This document shows positions 12,601 through 23,699 of a DNA stretch of 64,000 nt, piece after piece (the stretch's first letter is position 1; each line of letters begins with the position of its first letter). Source of the DNA: Epinephelus fuscoguttatus (lineage: Eukaryota; Chordata; Actinopteri; Perciformes; Serranidae). The stretch spans positions 19,667,437 through 19,731,436 of the forward strand of contig NC_064763.1 in assembly GCF_011397635.1 (NCBI RefSeq). Reading direction: 5' to 3'. The notes under the pieces were generated by a model that was not told the DNA's origin, ran no database searches, and worked only from the letters and a program-made list of their open reading frames with translations. The position numbers and the translations under genes were made by a program.

Positions 12601-15600
12601 TCTTAGAGGAGCGCTGCACCGCTCCCCCCACCCAAAACCCTGCAACTGTCTCCGGCTAACTCAAGGTCCTTTTTGGCAATAAAAACAACAAAAACCAGAC
12701 GGTGACGCGAACAGGCATGTGGAGTTTGGAAATAAGGAGACAATTTTTTTTTCCATACAGAAAGTATGCATTTTGTTTGTGGGGGTCATTTCAAATAACA
12801 GCTTCAGTAAAAGTCCCTGGTGAAGGCTCCTCGGGAAAAAATGATGGTGTCATTTGGCTGGCAGTAGAGGCTTAAAAAGATGAGGCATTAAGTCGTCTTT
12901 AAACCAGAAATCTTTTTTGATTGGTATTAAACCAGAAGTGTACTTTTTGTCATATCTCGCAGATGCTTTATTCTTTCATTCCAATATTTCATGACTTTGT
13001 CGATCGGTTCCAGTCCAATTCCGCCTATGCAGTTTTAATAGATTTAAATATTTATTGAGTTAGTGTTTGCCATGTGTCCTAATTTAGAGTATCACACACA
13101 TTATCAGTGGGGGTGGGGCACTCTGTCAGTCATTATGAAGGAGACAGACACAGATTTGCTCATGTGCTCTGTTGACAATGTTATATACTGAGGGTCAGGG
13201 AAATAATCGATATAGCATAGCACTGTCATCTTTTGTGTATTTTTAAATAATATAAACTATTAAATACTGCAAATAAATTAAGCTTTTGGCAGCCTGCTAG
13301 AGTAGTGGTTCCCAACTGGTGGGTCGTGGTCCAAAAGTGGGTCAGAGGTCGATTCTGAATGGGCCGCAAGTGACTCGCAAACATGTCGAGTTTGTAAAAA
13401 AACACACTTTATTTTGAAGTAATTTCCGTCACAGAGCTTTTGTTGTGAAGTGCCATTTCATGCTGTAGAGTGTGTGACTAAAGGACAGCAAACTAGCTTG
13501 ACAACATGGCCAAACACAAGTATGACGCTGAATATATTAAGCTGTGTGGACCTTGAACTAATGACTGAGGAGAAATCTGGACCCTGTAGCTGGACCAGTT
13601 GGGGACCACTGTGCTAGAACAATAAATACAATAGCTTTTTCAGTCTCCTGCATAAATTTTGCTGCCATTAAAGTGACTGAGGTGACTGGATAAAACTGAT
13701 GTTGACAGTTTTCCTCTGAGGACATGATTTGCAGCTGTAAAAAGGTAATAAATTGCAATATATGATATGGTAATACTCTGCATATTGCAATAAAATTTAA
13801 ATCTTGGATCATGACTTAAGTATCCTATCGTATGGTGATTCCCACCTCTAATAAATACTGCTACTCCTACAGTAAGAAGATGTCAACTAACTCTAACTTA
13901 ACTGTAATAATAATTATCTGTTGTTACCCTTTAGATTACATTATTTGCAAAACTACAATGTTTTGAGGAGAAATAGGTCAACATTTTCTTATAATGGTTG
14001 TTTCTTTCAGTAGGCCCTCAGGGGCCCCAGATGGTAGTCCCTTGTATGTTATGTTCATAGGTGTAGACTAAAGGAGGGATGCAGGGGACACGTCCACCTC
14101 AATATTCACAACATGAGCATTTGTCCCTCGAGTAAAACATGAAAGTAGCAGAGGACTATTTTTTTTTGACAAAACTAAAGATATTTACACCATAAATTTC
14201 ATATAGAGAACACACAAATCAGTGCATTTTGATTCACCAGATGGCAGTAAATCAAGTGTTTGATGCTGGCGGGGGACCCCCCAAACCCCCTGTTTAATTT
14301 GTATCTCCCTCAAAGTTAAACTAAACCTACACACTTCAATATATTGGATGGATGAGGGTTTATATGTACGGACAAATCTATTGTGGCGTCTGAGCGCAGA
14401 CACTGTTAAACAGCTGAGGATCATTTCACCAGTTACTGTAAACTGAACTGCAATACATGCAGCACTTCATGACCTCGGTTTTGGATATTCACTGAATGTC
14501 AAGCGTGACCGTAAACATCAGACTCTTGTGGGGAAATGAGGAAAAAAAAAAAAAAAAAAAAAAAACTTGGAGCGGCTCTTTGGAAACAAAAGCGTCCGTG
14601 CTGTCATTCCAAACAATTTATGACCATACCTCGGTCGAGGTCTGGCCGATACTTTGGAGCATCGATGGGGATGTCGATGGAGGAGCAGTTCCAACGCATG
14701 TCAGAGAAGGTCTTCTGGCATGTTTTCTTGACTTCTCGGGCGGCTGTGATAATAGTTTGCATGAGCTCCAGGTTGCTGCGGCACAGCTGAGCTTGGGAGG
14801 ACACCAGGCCGGGCAGCAGCTTACAGTGTTGGGTCTGGTTGATGTGTAAAGACGTAGGAGTGTGTGATAGTGATCTGCAAACAAGAGGAATTGATTAGTA
14901 TGCATTATACAATATACTTATTTTCTGGTGTTGACGTTGTGATGATTTCTTAATCGTGTTTCTTTGTATTATGAGTTGTAAAATCAGGTTTATGCGCCTA
15001 AGAAAGCTGTGAGTTTTAGTTACAATTGTGTGTTCGCGATTTCAGTTTGTTGTGTTCACACATTTCAAGCCTCTGAGATGCATCAGAACAAACAACTGAA
15101 AAATTGAAACAGATAATGCTTCAGGCAGGGAAATATCTGTGGCATGTGTTGCAGAGAAGAGCCATCTTATCACAGTGAAGAACTTGAAGGAAAGTCAGCT
15201 GGGGATTCATAAAATATAAGTGACACGTTCTTGGCACGGAGCTTTTCTTTTGTTAAAGCACAGAGGAGGCCTCGAGATAGTCCAAGAAAATATTTTAAAA
15301 TAACCCGAATAAATTCAGATCCACAGTCAGATGAGAAACTGCATCGTTCCTTTACGTTTGCATTCTGCACCACAGAAAGCGTCGTCCTCCAGGCCTCAGT
15401 TTGACATGAATCATCAGTGTACGGGTTATCAAAGGGTGCACACTTTTGATTTAAACATTTCAGACTTATTGAGTATTAACTTAATAGAGAAACCACAGGC
15501 GGAGCAGGTTAGCTCTGATCTCCACTCTCTGTGTCTCGCACTCTGCTCAGAGTTCGTGAGAACCAGGCAGCACCGCCTGCACCTTGGCCTGTTTTGCATT

Positions 15601-16735
15601 AGGGGGCCGTGGGGCCGCCACTCTGTGCCCAATGATAAGCTGTGACTCCACTGGGCCGGTGGTAACCCGGCACTCACAGGTGTTTACAGCCGCATCTGTT
15701 TTGCATTGCACCGTTGTGCATTATCAAGACTGAAGGACCTCTAGCTTAGATTTAGCACATGCCATCCAGGCTCTCATGGGCACATCTGCTTAAGTCTTCC
15801 CACTGTGAGTATTACAACACTCTGATGAGAAGCCATGGATATTTTTGGTGAAGCCAACGCAGAGAGTTTTCGCGGTGATCTGACATGAAGCAGAGGGATA
15901 AAAACTCAGATAAAGAAATACACAAGACACACATGAAGAAAACCTCAAAGCGTTTATGGGTCGACCAAACAAAAGCGTGCAAAACATCCAATTGAAACTC
16001 AAACAAATTCAAAAAATAGCAACTTGGGAATTTTATGGACTTTCCAAAATTATTGCGAAAATTATTGTTTACTTTTACCCTGCCATAAAAACAGCGTGCT
16101 GTTCAGTGCGAGCAATCAACATTTGTGTCAACATTTGCAGCTTCCCTCTGCAGCACACTACTTTTACACTAACCAAGGCCTAGCTAGACTACACACACTG
16201 TCACTGTCTGCGCCACCGTGACGCCTCCTCATCTCCATCTCAGTTTCTCTTCTCATCATCTTATTACAACACAGCAGGGGGTGCATGTGATCTGAGATCT
16301 TGGAGCTAAAATGCACACGCCGTCTCCTTTTACTGAAGACACAGTATTAATAAAACAAAAAAGGTTTCCGCTCATAACTTGAAGACCTGCCAGCTAATCT
16401 ACTGTCCCCTTCATCAGACGCACATGTACAGAACACATAGCCTCTCCCTTGATCAGAAGCAACACGAGGAATGCTGGGGGCCCTTTTCAAAGCTGCCACG
16501 GGGCCCTCCACTCCATAAAACACTGAAACATGCAGAAAAGAGCTGCACAATATCGCATATCTTCACCACGTCATCTGTTTGGACATTGTTCGAATGCGAG
16601 GATGGTGAAGAGGCCTAAAGAATGAGACGGCGCCACTCCTGAGGATACTTACAGCCATTTGATGCCGGAGCAGACCTGAGACAGCAGCAGAGCCGTGAGC
16701 ACACCAAGAGGCAGGACATGAGAGCTGCTCCTCAT
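6664..16735 (-). CDS. wnt11: Wnt11 secreted signalling protein, five coding exons
   Basis: This encodes a secreted lipid-modified glycoprotein of the Wnt11 subfamily, known for non-canonical (planar polarity, convergent extension) signalling through Frizzled receptors. Coding exons are 16735-16653, 14874-14630, 11122-10845, 10760-10468 and 6838-6664. They join in frame with GT-AG introns to give about 357 residues (human WNT11 has 354). Residues 1-24 look like a signal peptide (hydrophobic core [12 protein letters not shown]). The acylation hairpin [14 protein letters not shown] lies at about 214-227; Ser218 is the expected Porcupine-modified serine. The cysteine-rich end finishes in VERYVCK. 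Wording such as [19 protein letters not shown] and [18 protein letters not shown] is diagnostic of Wnt11. It appears closer to the zebrafish wnt11 (formerly wnt11r) lineage than to silberblick/wnt11f2, though that paralogue call is from memory. The same-strand thap12 to the right fits the human 11q13.5 order. Confidence 0.95.
8275..8540. repeat. Dispersed fish repeat in wnt11 intron 4
   Basis: The left part reads TTGTATAGCACCTTTCTAG with an ACTCAAAGTGCTTT phrase. The right part has GGGATTGAACCGCTGATCTT and ends in CCTGAGCCACAGCTGCC. This phrasing is familiar from a repeat dispersed in many teleost genomes. I cannot assign its class from the sequence alone. Confidence 0.5.
8557..9786. mobile_element. 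Long-inverted-terminus element, copy 1, with nested MITE
   Basis: The left arm (about 8557-8760) and right arm (about 9563-9786) are inverted relatives. Shared phrases include GTGCTTGTTTTTGCCACTGA and GGTCCAG(T/C)A(T/C)TGA. The left end follows TTAA and starts AGGGTAAC, like the copy at 45336, which suggests a TTAA-targeting family (piggyBac-like). That class is inferred. The right boundary is decayed. The MITE at 9197-9553 sits inside, so it inserted later. Confidence 0.6.
9197..9553. mobile_element. hAT-type MITE (TAGGGCTG family), copy 1
   Basis: Begins TAGGGCTGTAACTAACG and ends GTTGCAGCCCTA, which are inverted. Further internal palindromy comes from repeated GATTAGTCGAC words. Flanking octamers ACTGTCAG and AATGTCGG match at 6 of 8. 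It is closely similar along its whole length to 38373-38752. There is no coding capacity. Confidence 0.8.
11228..11575. mobile_element. hAT-type MITE (TAGGGCTG family), decayed copy 2
   Basis: The left end AGGGCTGCATCCAAC and right end TCGTTGCAGCTCT match the termini of the 9197 and 38373 copies. The interior keeps GATTAATCGACTTATCG and the GTCTGTTTTAACA region but is much diverged. It lies in wnt11 intron 2, just upstream (in transcript sense) of exon 3. Confidence 0.6.
13303..13611 (+). mobile_element. hAT-Charlie-type MITE, copy 2 (ZBED5-like origin)
   Basis: Termini TAGTGGTTCCCAACTGG and CCAGTTGGGGACCACTG are inverted. The flanking octamers TGCTAGAG and TGCTAGAA agree at 7 of 8, a clear hAT target duplication. 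From about 13506, ATGGCCAAACACAAGTATGA encodes [13 protein letters not shown] then a stop. This resembles the first residues of ZBED5-type hAT transposases. It sits in wnt11 intron 2. Confidence 0.8.
14542..14565. repeat. Poly-A tract
   Basis: About 23 uninterrupted A residues on the plus strand, in the wnt11 intron 60 bp downstream (transcript sense) of exon 2. Confidence 0.9.
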
Positions 16736-16845
16736 GGTTGGACAGGGGCTCCGGTTCACACAGGACACAAATACAAAGGGCTGTCGGGGCTTCTTGGCTC
16801 AGACTCAAAAGTCAGCTCTCATGGCACGGCCTCCTCTTTGAAACC
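16736..16845 (-). other. wnt11: wnt11 5' untranslated part of first coding exon
   Basis: Minus-strand TTATTTATTCCAG followed by GGTTTC at 16845 is a good splice acceptor upstream of the wnt11 ATG. The exon would then run 16845-16653 with about 110 bases of leader. The leader holds a short upstream frame, ATG AGA GCT GAC TTT TGA, near 16822-16805, which may lower translation of the main frame. Confidence 0.5.
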
Positions 16846-17280
16846 CTGGAATAAATAACAAAAATAATATGAATGACCATGCAGATTTTAGGTAGTTTTT
16901 TCTTGATGCGTTCATGAAAACTGTGAAAGTCTGAATCATTACAAGGCTTTTGAGAAAGTCATTTTAAAATCTGATGAGGGAATATTATTTTAAATCTCTG
17001 TCTGCAATCTCAAAAAATATGCACGCATTACGTAACTAATAACTAAAAGATAGAAAAAAATTGAAACTAGCAAAACTGTTCTACTCAATGGACTACATAT
17101 ACAGACTATGACAAGCGTTCACGCACAATAACAGTAAGTAGTGAGTAAACTTAATTTATAAATTGCCTTTCCAAACCAGAGTTAAAAGGCGCTGTACAAG
17201 TGCAACAATAAAGAGTGTGCAAAAGGCAAAAACACAAAACAACAAAAACAACACAGCACTTCAACCTCCTAACACACGTG

Positions 17281-17925
17281 TGTATGCATTTATTTAATCA
17301 TTTATTTAACCTTTACTTAACCAGGAAGTCTCATTGAGACTGAAAATCTATTTTAAAAGAGAGACCTGTCCGATAGCAGCCGATTAAAACACATTTAAAA
17401 TGCAACAAATGCAAAAGATAATACAAAAATCCACAATAAAACAACTTTTCAAAGATAGAGAAGCAAGCACCACATTCATCATGATGCCCTTAAATTCATC
17501 GATGGATATAAGTGTTCCTAATTTTAGATGTTAGATCAGAGTAGGAGAATGCAGTTTCCCCAGATCTGTTAAAACCCAGGGTACATTATAAAGTAACCAC
17601 CTGGAGGAGTGTAGCTGGTAACTACCAGAGCTGACACACAGAAGGGTGCAGAGGTCGGACGGAAGTTTGCCTAACATTGCTTTATAGGTAAAATATACCA
17701 GTGCTGCTGTCTGCGAGTGGTCAGTGATGTCCAACCCACCAAATCATAAAGAATGCAGTGATGAGTAAGGGACTTTTCATTTGTAATAAAATGTAGAGAT
17801 GCATAGTACACTGAATCAAGGCTACGTAAAATTGAGGTTGCATGTATATACAATATGTCACCGTAATCAATCACAGACAGAAAAGTAGCTTCTGCAAGTT
17901 TTTCCTTAGCACTGAAACACAAGAA
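17281..17925 (-). mobile_element. LINE relic, 3' end of reverse transcriptase (L2-like)
   Basis: The minus-strand frame 17922-17671 reads in part VIDYGDILYIHA and RQQHWYILPIK, the C-terminal wording of fish L2/CR1-type LINE polymerases. Homology continues after a frameshift into PSDLCTLL (about 17640). A 3' tail at 17340-17281 has the familiar GAGACTTCCTGGTTAAGTAAA phrase and ends in an A-rich TTTAAATAAA-like run. It is 5' truncated and frameshifted, hence dead. Confidence 0.7.
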
Positions 17926-18392
17926 ATTTGCAATGAAACCTGCGTGACAAAGACATTTTTAGGAATTTTTGGAGGAAAAATTACTTTTTGCTTCTTTCTG
18001 TTGTTTTGTAGTCACCCTAGAATTTACAGTAACAGTCATGAAAGCTGGTTGTTACACAGCTGTACTCAGTGTCCCATTGTTTGGCGCTCACTTAAAATGA
18101 TTTTGCTCAACTTTAAAAGAAGCATGCAAACAAAGAAAAAGGGCCCCCTTTCCTCTGCTTCATTTGCACCTCAGCCTCTGTGTGTCACCTGGTCGTCCTC
18201 TCAGCTCCACATGGAGAAATGCAAAGAATTTTACATTTAGAGTGACAGCAGTGGGATCAACGCGCAGATCAACGCAGTAATCTGCAGTCAGAGCATCAGG
18301 AGCATTATCTGATAATGAGCTGCCGCTGATAAGCAATCTCTTTGAAGAGAGCTTAAAGTGAGTGCATTCAAACTACAGATAAAGGGCTTTTT

Positions 18393-18414
18393 AAAAAAAA
18401 AAAAAAAAAAAAAA
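18393..18414. repeat. Poly-A tract
   Basis: About 22 A residues on the plus strand, upstream of the wnt11 coding exons. No attached SINE or pseudogene was recognised. Confidence 0.85.
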
Positions 18415-19185
18415 GCACGAGTTCCGCTGCTGGCCTCTGATTGGCGGAGGCGCTTTCGAAACTGTGTGATATTAATTATTTAAATGAGCAAACACATTTC
18501 ACAACTTTTCAAACACTTTGGATTCTGAACTTTGAGCTAAAACATTGAAATAAAAAAGGATATTTCCTGAATATAAACAGTCATATCTGTTTAAACACAT
18601 TTGAGGCCTCAAGTGGATTAACTGGTTAAATTTACATTTGGCCCAAGTGGGCTAAAAGGCAGCTCCTGTTTCCCTCCTGGAAGATAAAGGCTGATAGCGT
18701 CACACTCACACCATCCGATGTGTGTCTCTCATCGAGCCAAGATAAGCTGGGCAGGGTGCACCAAGTGGACAATACATCATATTTCCTACGATCAACAAGG
18801 AGTTTATTAGCGGGGATTAACTAACAAGGTCGGGCAAAGATATCTTTATGAAATACTAATGTTGTTTGCAAGAAAACAGAAGTGTTCAGAATGAGAAAGT
18901 CACTTTAAAGACAGATTTCTTCAGACGCATTTTGCGCTTAAGCGTTGATAAATGAAATTAAACCAGCTCCTATCTTAAAGCAAACTTTGCTGCCATTCTT
19001 CCCACACTTTCCCCTAAGCAGATAACTCCTCCACAGCCAAACTGTGGCGACAAACAATCAGCTTTTTGTGCGGTACTTACTCCATAATCCTAAACCTTTG
19101 TGCGTAAAGACGCACTCCAGTCCCAAACTGCCGCCTACAGCCAAACAAGTTTCCCCTCACCTTTGCGTCGGCGCTCAGCTCTCAC

Positions 19186-19460
19186 CGTTGAACAAAACCA
19201 GACAAGTTAAAAAGAAATAAAAAAATCTCAGCAGGTCGGAATATCCTTTCAACCAGACGCAGGAGTAAAATCCAGCATGGGGTGGTAGAATAGCTCCGGA
19301 CAGGTACGCATGGTGTGTGTGAGAGCGGTGTCGGTGTGAGAGTGTGAGTGGGACACAGACACAGAGAGGTTGGAGTAGAGGAGAGTGAGTGAGCCTTAGT
19401 GGGGGCAGACTCAGCTTTAAAGTACCCCTGCTGGCCTGCTTTGATCTCACTGCTGATGTC
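19186..19460 (-). promoter_or_regulatory. wnt11: Probable wnt11 first exon and core promoter
   Basis: On the minus strand a good splice donor (TTCAACG then GTGAGAGC, at about 19187) fits the acceptor at 16846, so a non-coding first exon is likely here. About 230 bp further upstream is TTTAAAG (about 19416-19422), TATA-like. A CTTTGATC word near 19440 matches the TCF/LEF site consensus. The leader contains upstream ATGs (for example MRTCPELFYHPM). All of this is inferred from motifs; no transcript start is shown. Confidence 0.4.
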
Positions 19461-19504
19461 AGACCAGCATTAGCATAAGAAAGCACGCTGCACCGGGACC
19501 ACAG

Positions 19505-19510
<6 letters not shown>

Positions 19511-19570
<60 letters not shown>
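19511..19570. repeat. (CA)30 microsatellite at the wnt11 5' end
   Basis: Sixty bases of uninterrupted CA preceded by GCGCGCG. It lies about 90 bp upstream of the TATA-like word of the likely wnt11 promoter, reading as GT on the transcribed sense strand. Confidence 0.95.
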
Positions 19571-19571
<1 letters not shown>

Positions 19572-19759
19572 CCAGCTACTCGGAAATGCTGCAAGTATCG
19601 CAGTTGGGTTGATAACCTAGAGGAAAGTACTCTGGAAAAGATCCATAATATTCCCACAGGGACGCGGGGTGAGTTATAGCGTGTCTGTGATGATGAAGAG
19701 TCCACACAGTGACCTTATTTTAATGGTATTTTTATAGCTGCTCTGGTATCAGAGGCTAC

Positions 19760-20610
19760 TCCCATAAAATGCCATTACAGATTCCTGAAGTTCTCAAAGG
19801 ACACTTTGTAGTGACCTTATCATAAATAGTAGCCAATACTTTAAATATTTCACCAATCACATGGCTGTACAATATTACTGAGATTAAGCTGCTACAAATT
19901 TATAAAGCCCTGGATTATAATAATTCTTAGACCAAAATTATCTGTGGTTTTGCAGTCATCTTCAGAAACAGTTAGTCCTTCTACTTTGTGCATTGCTAAA
20001 ACAAGAATAGTTATTTGTTATAAAATAATGAGAACTAAAAAACTGACAGCATTAAAGTAACACTGGTGTTAAAAGGCTACAATGAGACATTTATGTATTT
20101 TAAGTGATTATATGTATTATAAAGCATCTAATTCTTAAGACAAAAACCATTAAATTAAACAAGACGTGCTGTATCGGCAGATTTTTTAATGCGGATTTGC
20201 ATGAAAAATACAAAAATAATCAAATCCTGCATCTACAATTACTGAACATTTTGATGCCCTATGTTTTGTGTCCAGATCCCTTTAGAAGCAACATGTTAAA
20301 TTCAGATGTCGTTATATTTTTCTGTTGCTTTTGTGCACTTGGAACAACTAAAAAGTTCAGCAACATCTGGGCTGTAAAACTCTTCCCCGCACGGTCTCTC
20401 CTTTGAAAGCATATTTCCTTCATAACAGACAGTCATAGTCACGGACACACCCTTTTATCTGCACTCAAATGTCATGTATTTTTTGGATACAGTTTCATTT
20501 GATATTGGACTAATTTCCCATTTGAAATATAAACGATGCTCTGAATTCCACCCTCATTTTATAATAGTTACAATATATTGCAATGCAATGTGACATGATA
20601 TTGTAGTGAG
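19760..20610. other. Intergenic, nothing recognised
   Basis: AT-rich single-copy-looking sequence. No splice-framed reading frame, RNA gene or paired repeat termini were seen. Confidence 0.4.
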
Positions 20611-20617
20611 TACACAC

Positions 20618-20620
<3 letters not shown>

Positions 20621-20686
<66 letters not shown>
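20621..20686. repeat. (CA)33 microsatellite
   Basis: Uninterrupted CA dinucleotides over about 66 bases. Confidence 0.95.
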
Positions 20687-20687
<1 letters not shown>

Positions 20688-20689
20688 CA

Positions 20690-23390
20690 TGTTTCCTTTA
20701 AAATGTTTTAAATAAAACCTTCCTAAAGTTACATAGAGTTTTTCTGGCTGATTTCCTCAAAAATGAACCCACACTGTAAGTGATACGCCGCAAAGCCAGT
20801 TGTGGGAAAGCAATGTATAGTTTCCCTGAGAATCTGCTGTACCTCAGACGCTCACACAAAGGCAATAGTGAGCTGTTGTCCAGACCTTGACCTTGCAACT
20901 GGTATAACTAACATGGCTGGCCTCATGTGCTCGCTGCTCCGCCGGGAACAGCAGATCAGGTGTTGTCTTTGCTGTGTGGAGCAGACACATTTCCAGACCA
21001 CAACAAGCCCCTCGACCTCTGGGAACGCCCGGCTCTTGTGTCTAAATCTGTTGGCCAAACAGGGCCCACTGTTACGTTTTACACGCAGTATGATAGCTCC
21101 GTGTTTACAGTGGAGCTGTGATCCTGGTTCCAGAGAGTCAATGTGTTTTACATGGCAGTCAACTGCGAATGGGCACAGGTCGGAGCGTGTGTGGGAGTCG
21201 TGGAGCTTCCAGCAGGACCGGGCCCGTCTACAGAGAGACTTTTTACACACAGGCTCTCCATTCCTGAGCTAGGATCAACACGCAGCCCCTTGATCTTCAC
21301 ATCTCACCTTCCAAGCAACACAGAGGTGGATGGGTGGGGGTGGGGGTGGGGGGGGCACCTTCTGAGGGAGGCAGAGGGGGATAAGCGAGCCACTGGAGTC
21401 CATGATAATGAAATAACTCATGTCACATAACGGAGCTGAGTTATGATACATAATCTACATGCGGGATCAAAACCAGCTTTACGGAGATAATATTACAGTT
21501 ACATTTTTCTTTTCAACTGTCACGATAATCAGCTTTGGACATGGTGGGATTACTGGTGATAAAACATACAACATGTCTACGAAAAGATGTCCTGTTATAT
21601 AGACAGTAAAAACATTTCCAAGCATTGCAATTTTTTCTAAGTCACTATTGTTTAATCCAGATGAGGTTTGAACCTGAGCTGAAAGTTTATTTTCAAATGA
21701 ATCTCAATAAAGAATTAGATAAATCTCTTTAAATTCTGGGATATCAAGACACCAATGAAATATTTCAAGAACCCAAAATGTAAATATACATAAACACAAA
21801 CTGCAGCTTATTCATCTGTGGTATAACACTGCTTTTGCAAACTGTATATCACAGTTCTTGTGTTACAAAAAGGTTGTCGAAAAATATACAATTTCTAAAT
21901 TGCCTGAATGAAGAATAGAGTTAGCCCAGCTCTGGATGAATACAGTGTCAATCCTCGGGCTCGCAGCATTGAGCCATTGTCCTTCAACTCTCAAGAGGGT
22001 CGAGCCAATATCACAAATCTGGAGGCTCAGCGACGGGGGGAGTAAGGACACTCAACTTTCACCCAGGAGGATCAGAGCCTGAATGGGTGCAGAGTTACTA
22101 TTATGCCCCTGGAAAATACTCCCATGCTCCCATCAGCATAAACCCAAACCGGGCTCCAAAGAAAGACGATAAAAAGATGGTATGTTCTCGAATGCTGAAC
22201 CTTCATTACACAATCGGAAAAGCTGCCCTCATAAGCACAGTGGCATGTTTTTTATTTTTAAATGTAGTCCCTTTTATTTTGTCAATTTTTGATAAATTGA
22301 CTCGAATATGCAAACCACAATGATAAACTAATAAAGTTAAACTCTGATGAGGTACGTTCGGTTTGGCCTGTTTTGTATTACCGACGAAACGCATCTGACC
22401 GTAGATAAATTTCCAATCAAAATTAGAACCAGGACTTTGATTAACAGACATCATAAATACAATAAAAGCAAAAACTTAAAAGGGAAGTTTCAAATGGAAA
22501 CAATCAGTGAACCATGTCCGGAACGGTTAGCTTTCATTTAGGCTCTTATCTCCGACCAGACAGTGCTGGGCTCTGCTGCCAGCTGATTATTGACAAATAA
22601 CAAGAACATCATGGATTCTCAGCAGAACTCCTAAAGGGTAAAATCTATCAAATGAGGCCCGCAGAGGGACGGTGACAGCTTCGGATCGGCCACGTGAAAA
22701 TCCAATCACCCTCTGGCGTCCCTCCTGTGCTCACAGTGGGGATCGCACCAGAAACAACAAGCTCCGTCCAATCCGTCTGACTGGACCCACGTCTTTGTAT
22801 ACCATTTGTTTATAACCTCTGTCTCTACTGTGCTTTGAGGACAGAGGCCTTTCAAGTGACAGATGGGTGGCACCTTTGAACACGTCATGTGGTCCCTACA
22901 GGAGCCGTCACCATGAGCTGTGTGTTCACGAAGCCCAGGAGTTTACCAAACCAGCGCTGAAGGATCATTCCCGAAAAACAGATCACCATGGCTGTTCTGG
23001 TTTGAGCTGCTGGGGGTGTAAAAGTTGCCTGCGTTATGGGTTAACCAGCCAAGAGAGGAGTGGATTCCAGTAAATAATTAATCACATTGCAGTCCTGTCA
23101 TATCAACAGATTATCGTAAATCTGAGTTAAATGAGTCCATTCGCTGCATGGAAATGAAGTTTAAAGGGAAAATCCACCCTAAAACAGATTGATTTTTACA
23201 TCTGTTTACTCCACTGATTAAGTCATTTTAACACGTTTTAACTACTGACACCTAAGTCGGAATTTAGATCAAGACATTAATTGACGTTGCCTGGGTCCAG
23301 ACCTTTGAATCCACCCACTCCAGAGACTCATTCGGAGTAGCAGGCCTGCAAAAATCATTCGGAAGAAACATACTGACCTGGAAGAGATTT
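20690..23390. other. Intergenic, nothing recognised
   Basis: Two overlapping opposite-strand open frames of 132-156 codons near 20.8-21.3 kb have no family motif, no partner exons and mirror each other, so they are not called as genes. Some of this could be conserved non-coding DNA upstream of wnt11, which would need a cross-species alignment. Confidence 0.4.
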
Positions 23391-23394
23391 AAAA

Positions 23395-23690
23395 TGACCA
23401 CAAAGAGATGCAAAACAGCTGCAAGGAGACACAAAGAGACTACAAAGAGATATAAACAACAACAAAGAGATGCGGGATGACTACTTAGAGACACATTACT
23501 AAAAGACACTCAAAGTAGCTACAGACTTAAAATCTCTACAAAGTGACACAAGGCCACTCCAAAGAGACTAGAAACGACTACAGAGACAAAACAACTACGA
23601 AGACACTCAAAATGACCACAAAAAGAGACAAAAGAACTTCAAAGAGACACTAAACAACAGCAACAAGACTTTAAACTACCACAAAGTATT
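23395..23690. repeat. Degenerate minisatellite, AAAGAGACACAAAA-type unit
   Basis: Variants of a roughly 20-25 base unit (CACAAAGAGAT, ACTACAAAGAG, CAAAATGACCAC) repeat about a dozen times with drift in length and sequence. Similar A/G-rich arrays are common in teleosts. The minus strand is consequently T/C-rich and gives a spurious frame of leucine, serine and valine. Confidence 0.8.
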
Positions 23691-23699
23691 TGTCTTGCT

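Noticed and set aside
19175-19705. 176-codon minus-strand frame with a long Val-Cys run
   Set aside because: The Val-Cys run is the CA microsatellite read in frame; the rest overlaps the likely wnt11 promoter and leader and has no family motif.
20802-21272. Overlapping plus (156 codons) and minus (132 codons) frames
   Set aside because: They mirror each other, have no recognisable domain, no partner exons and no promoter signs.
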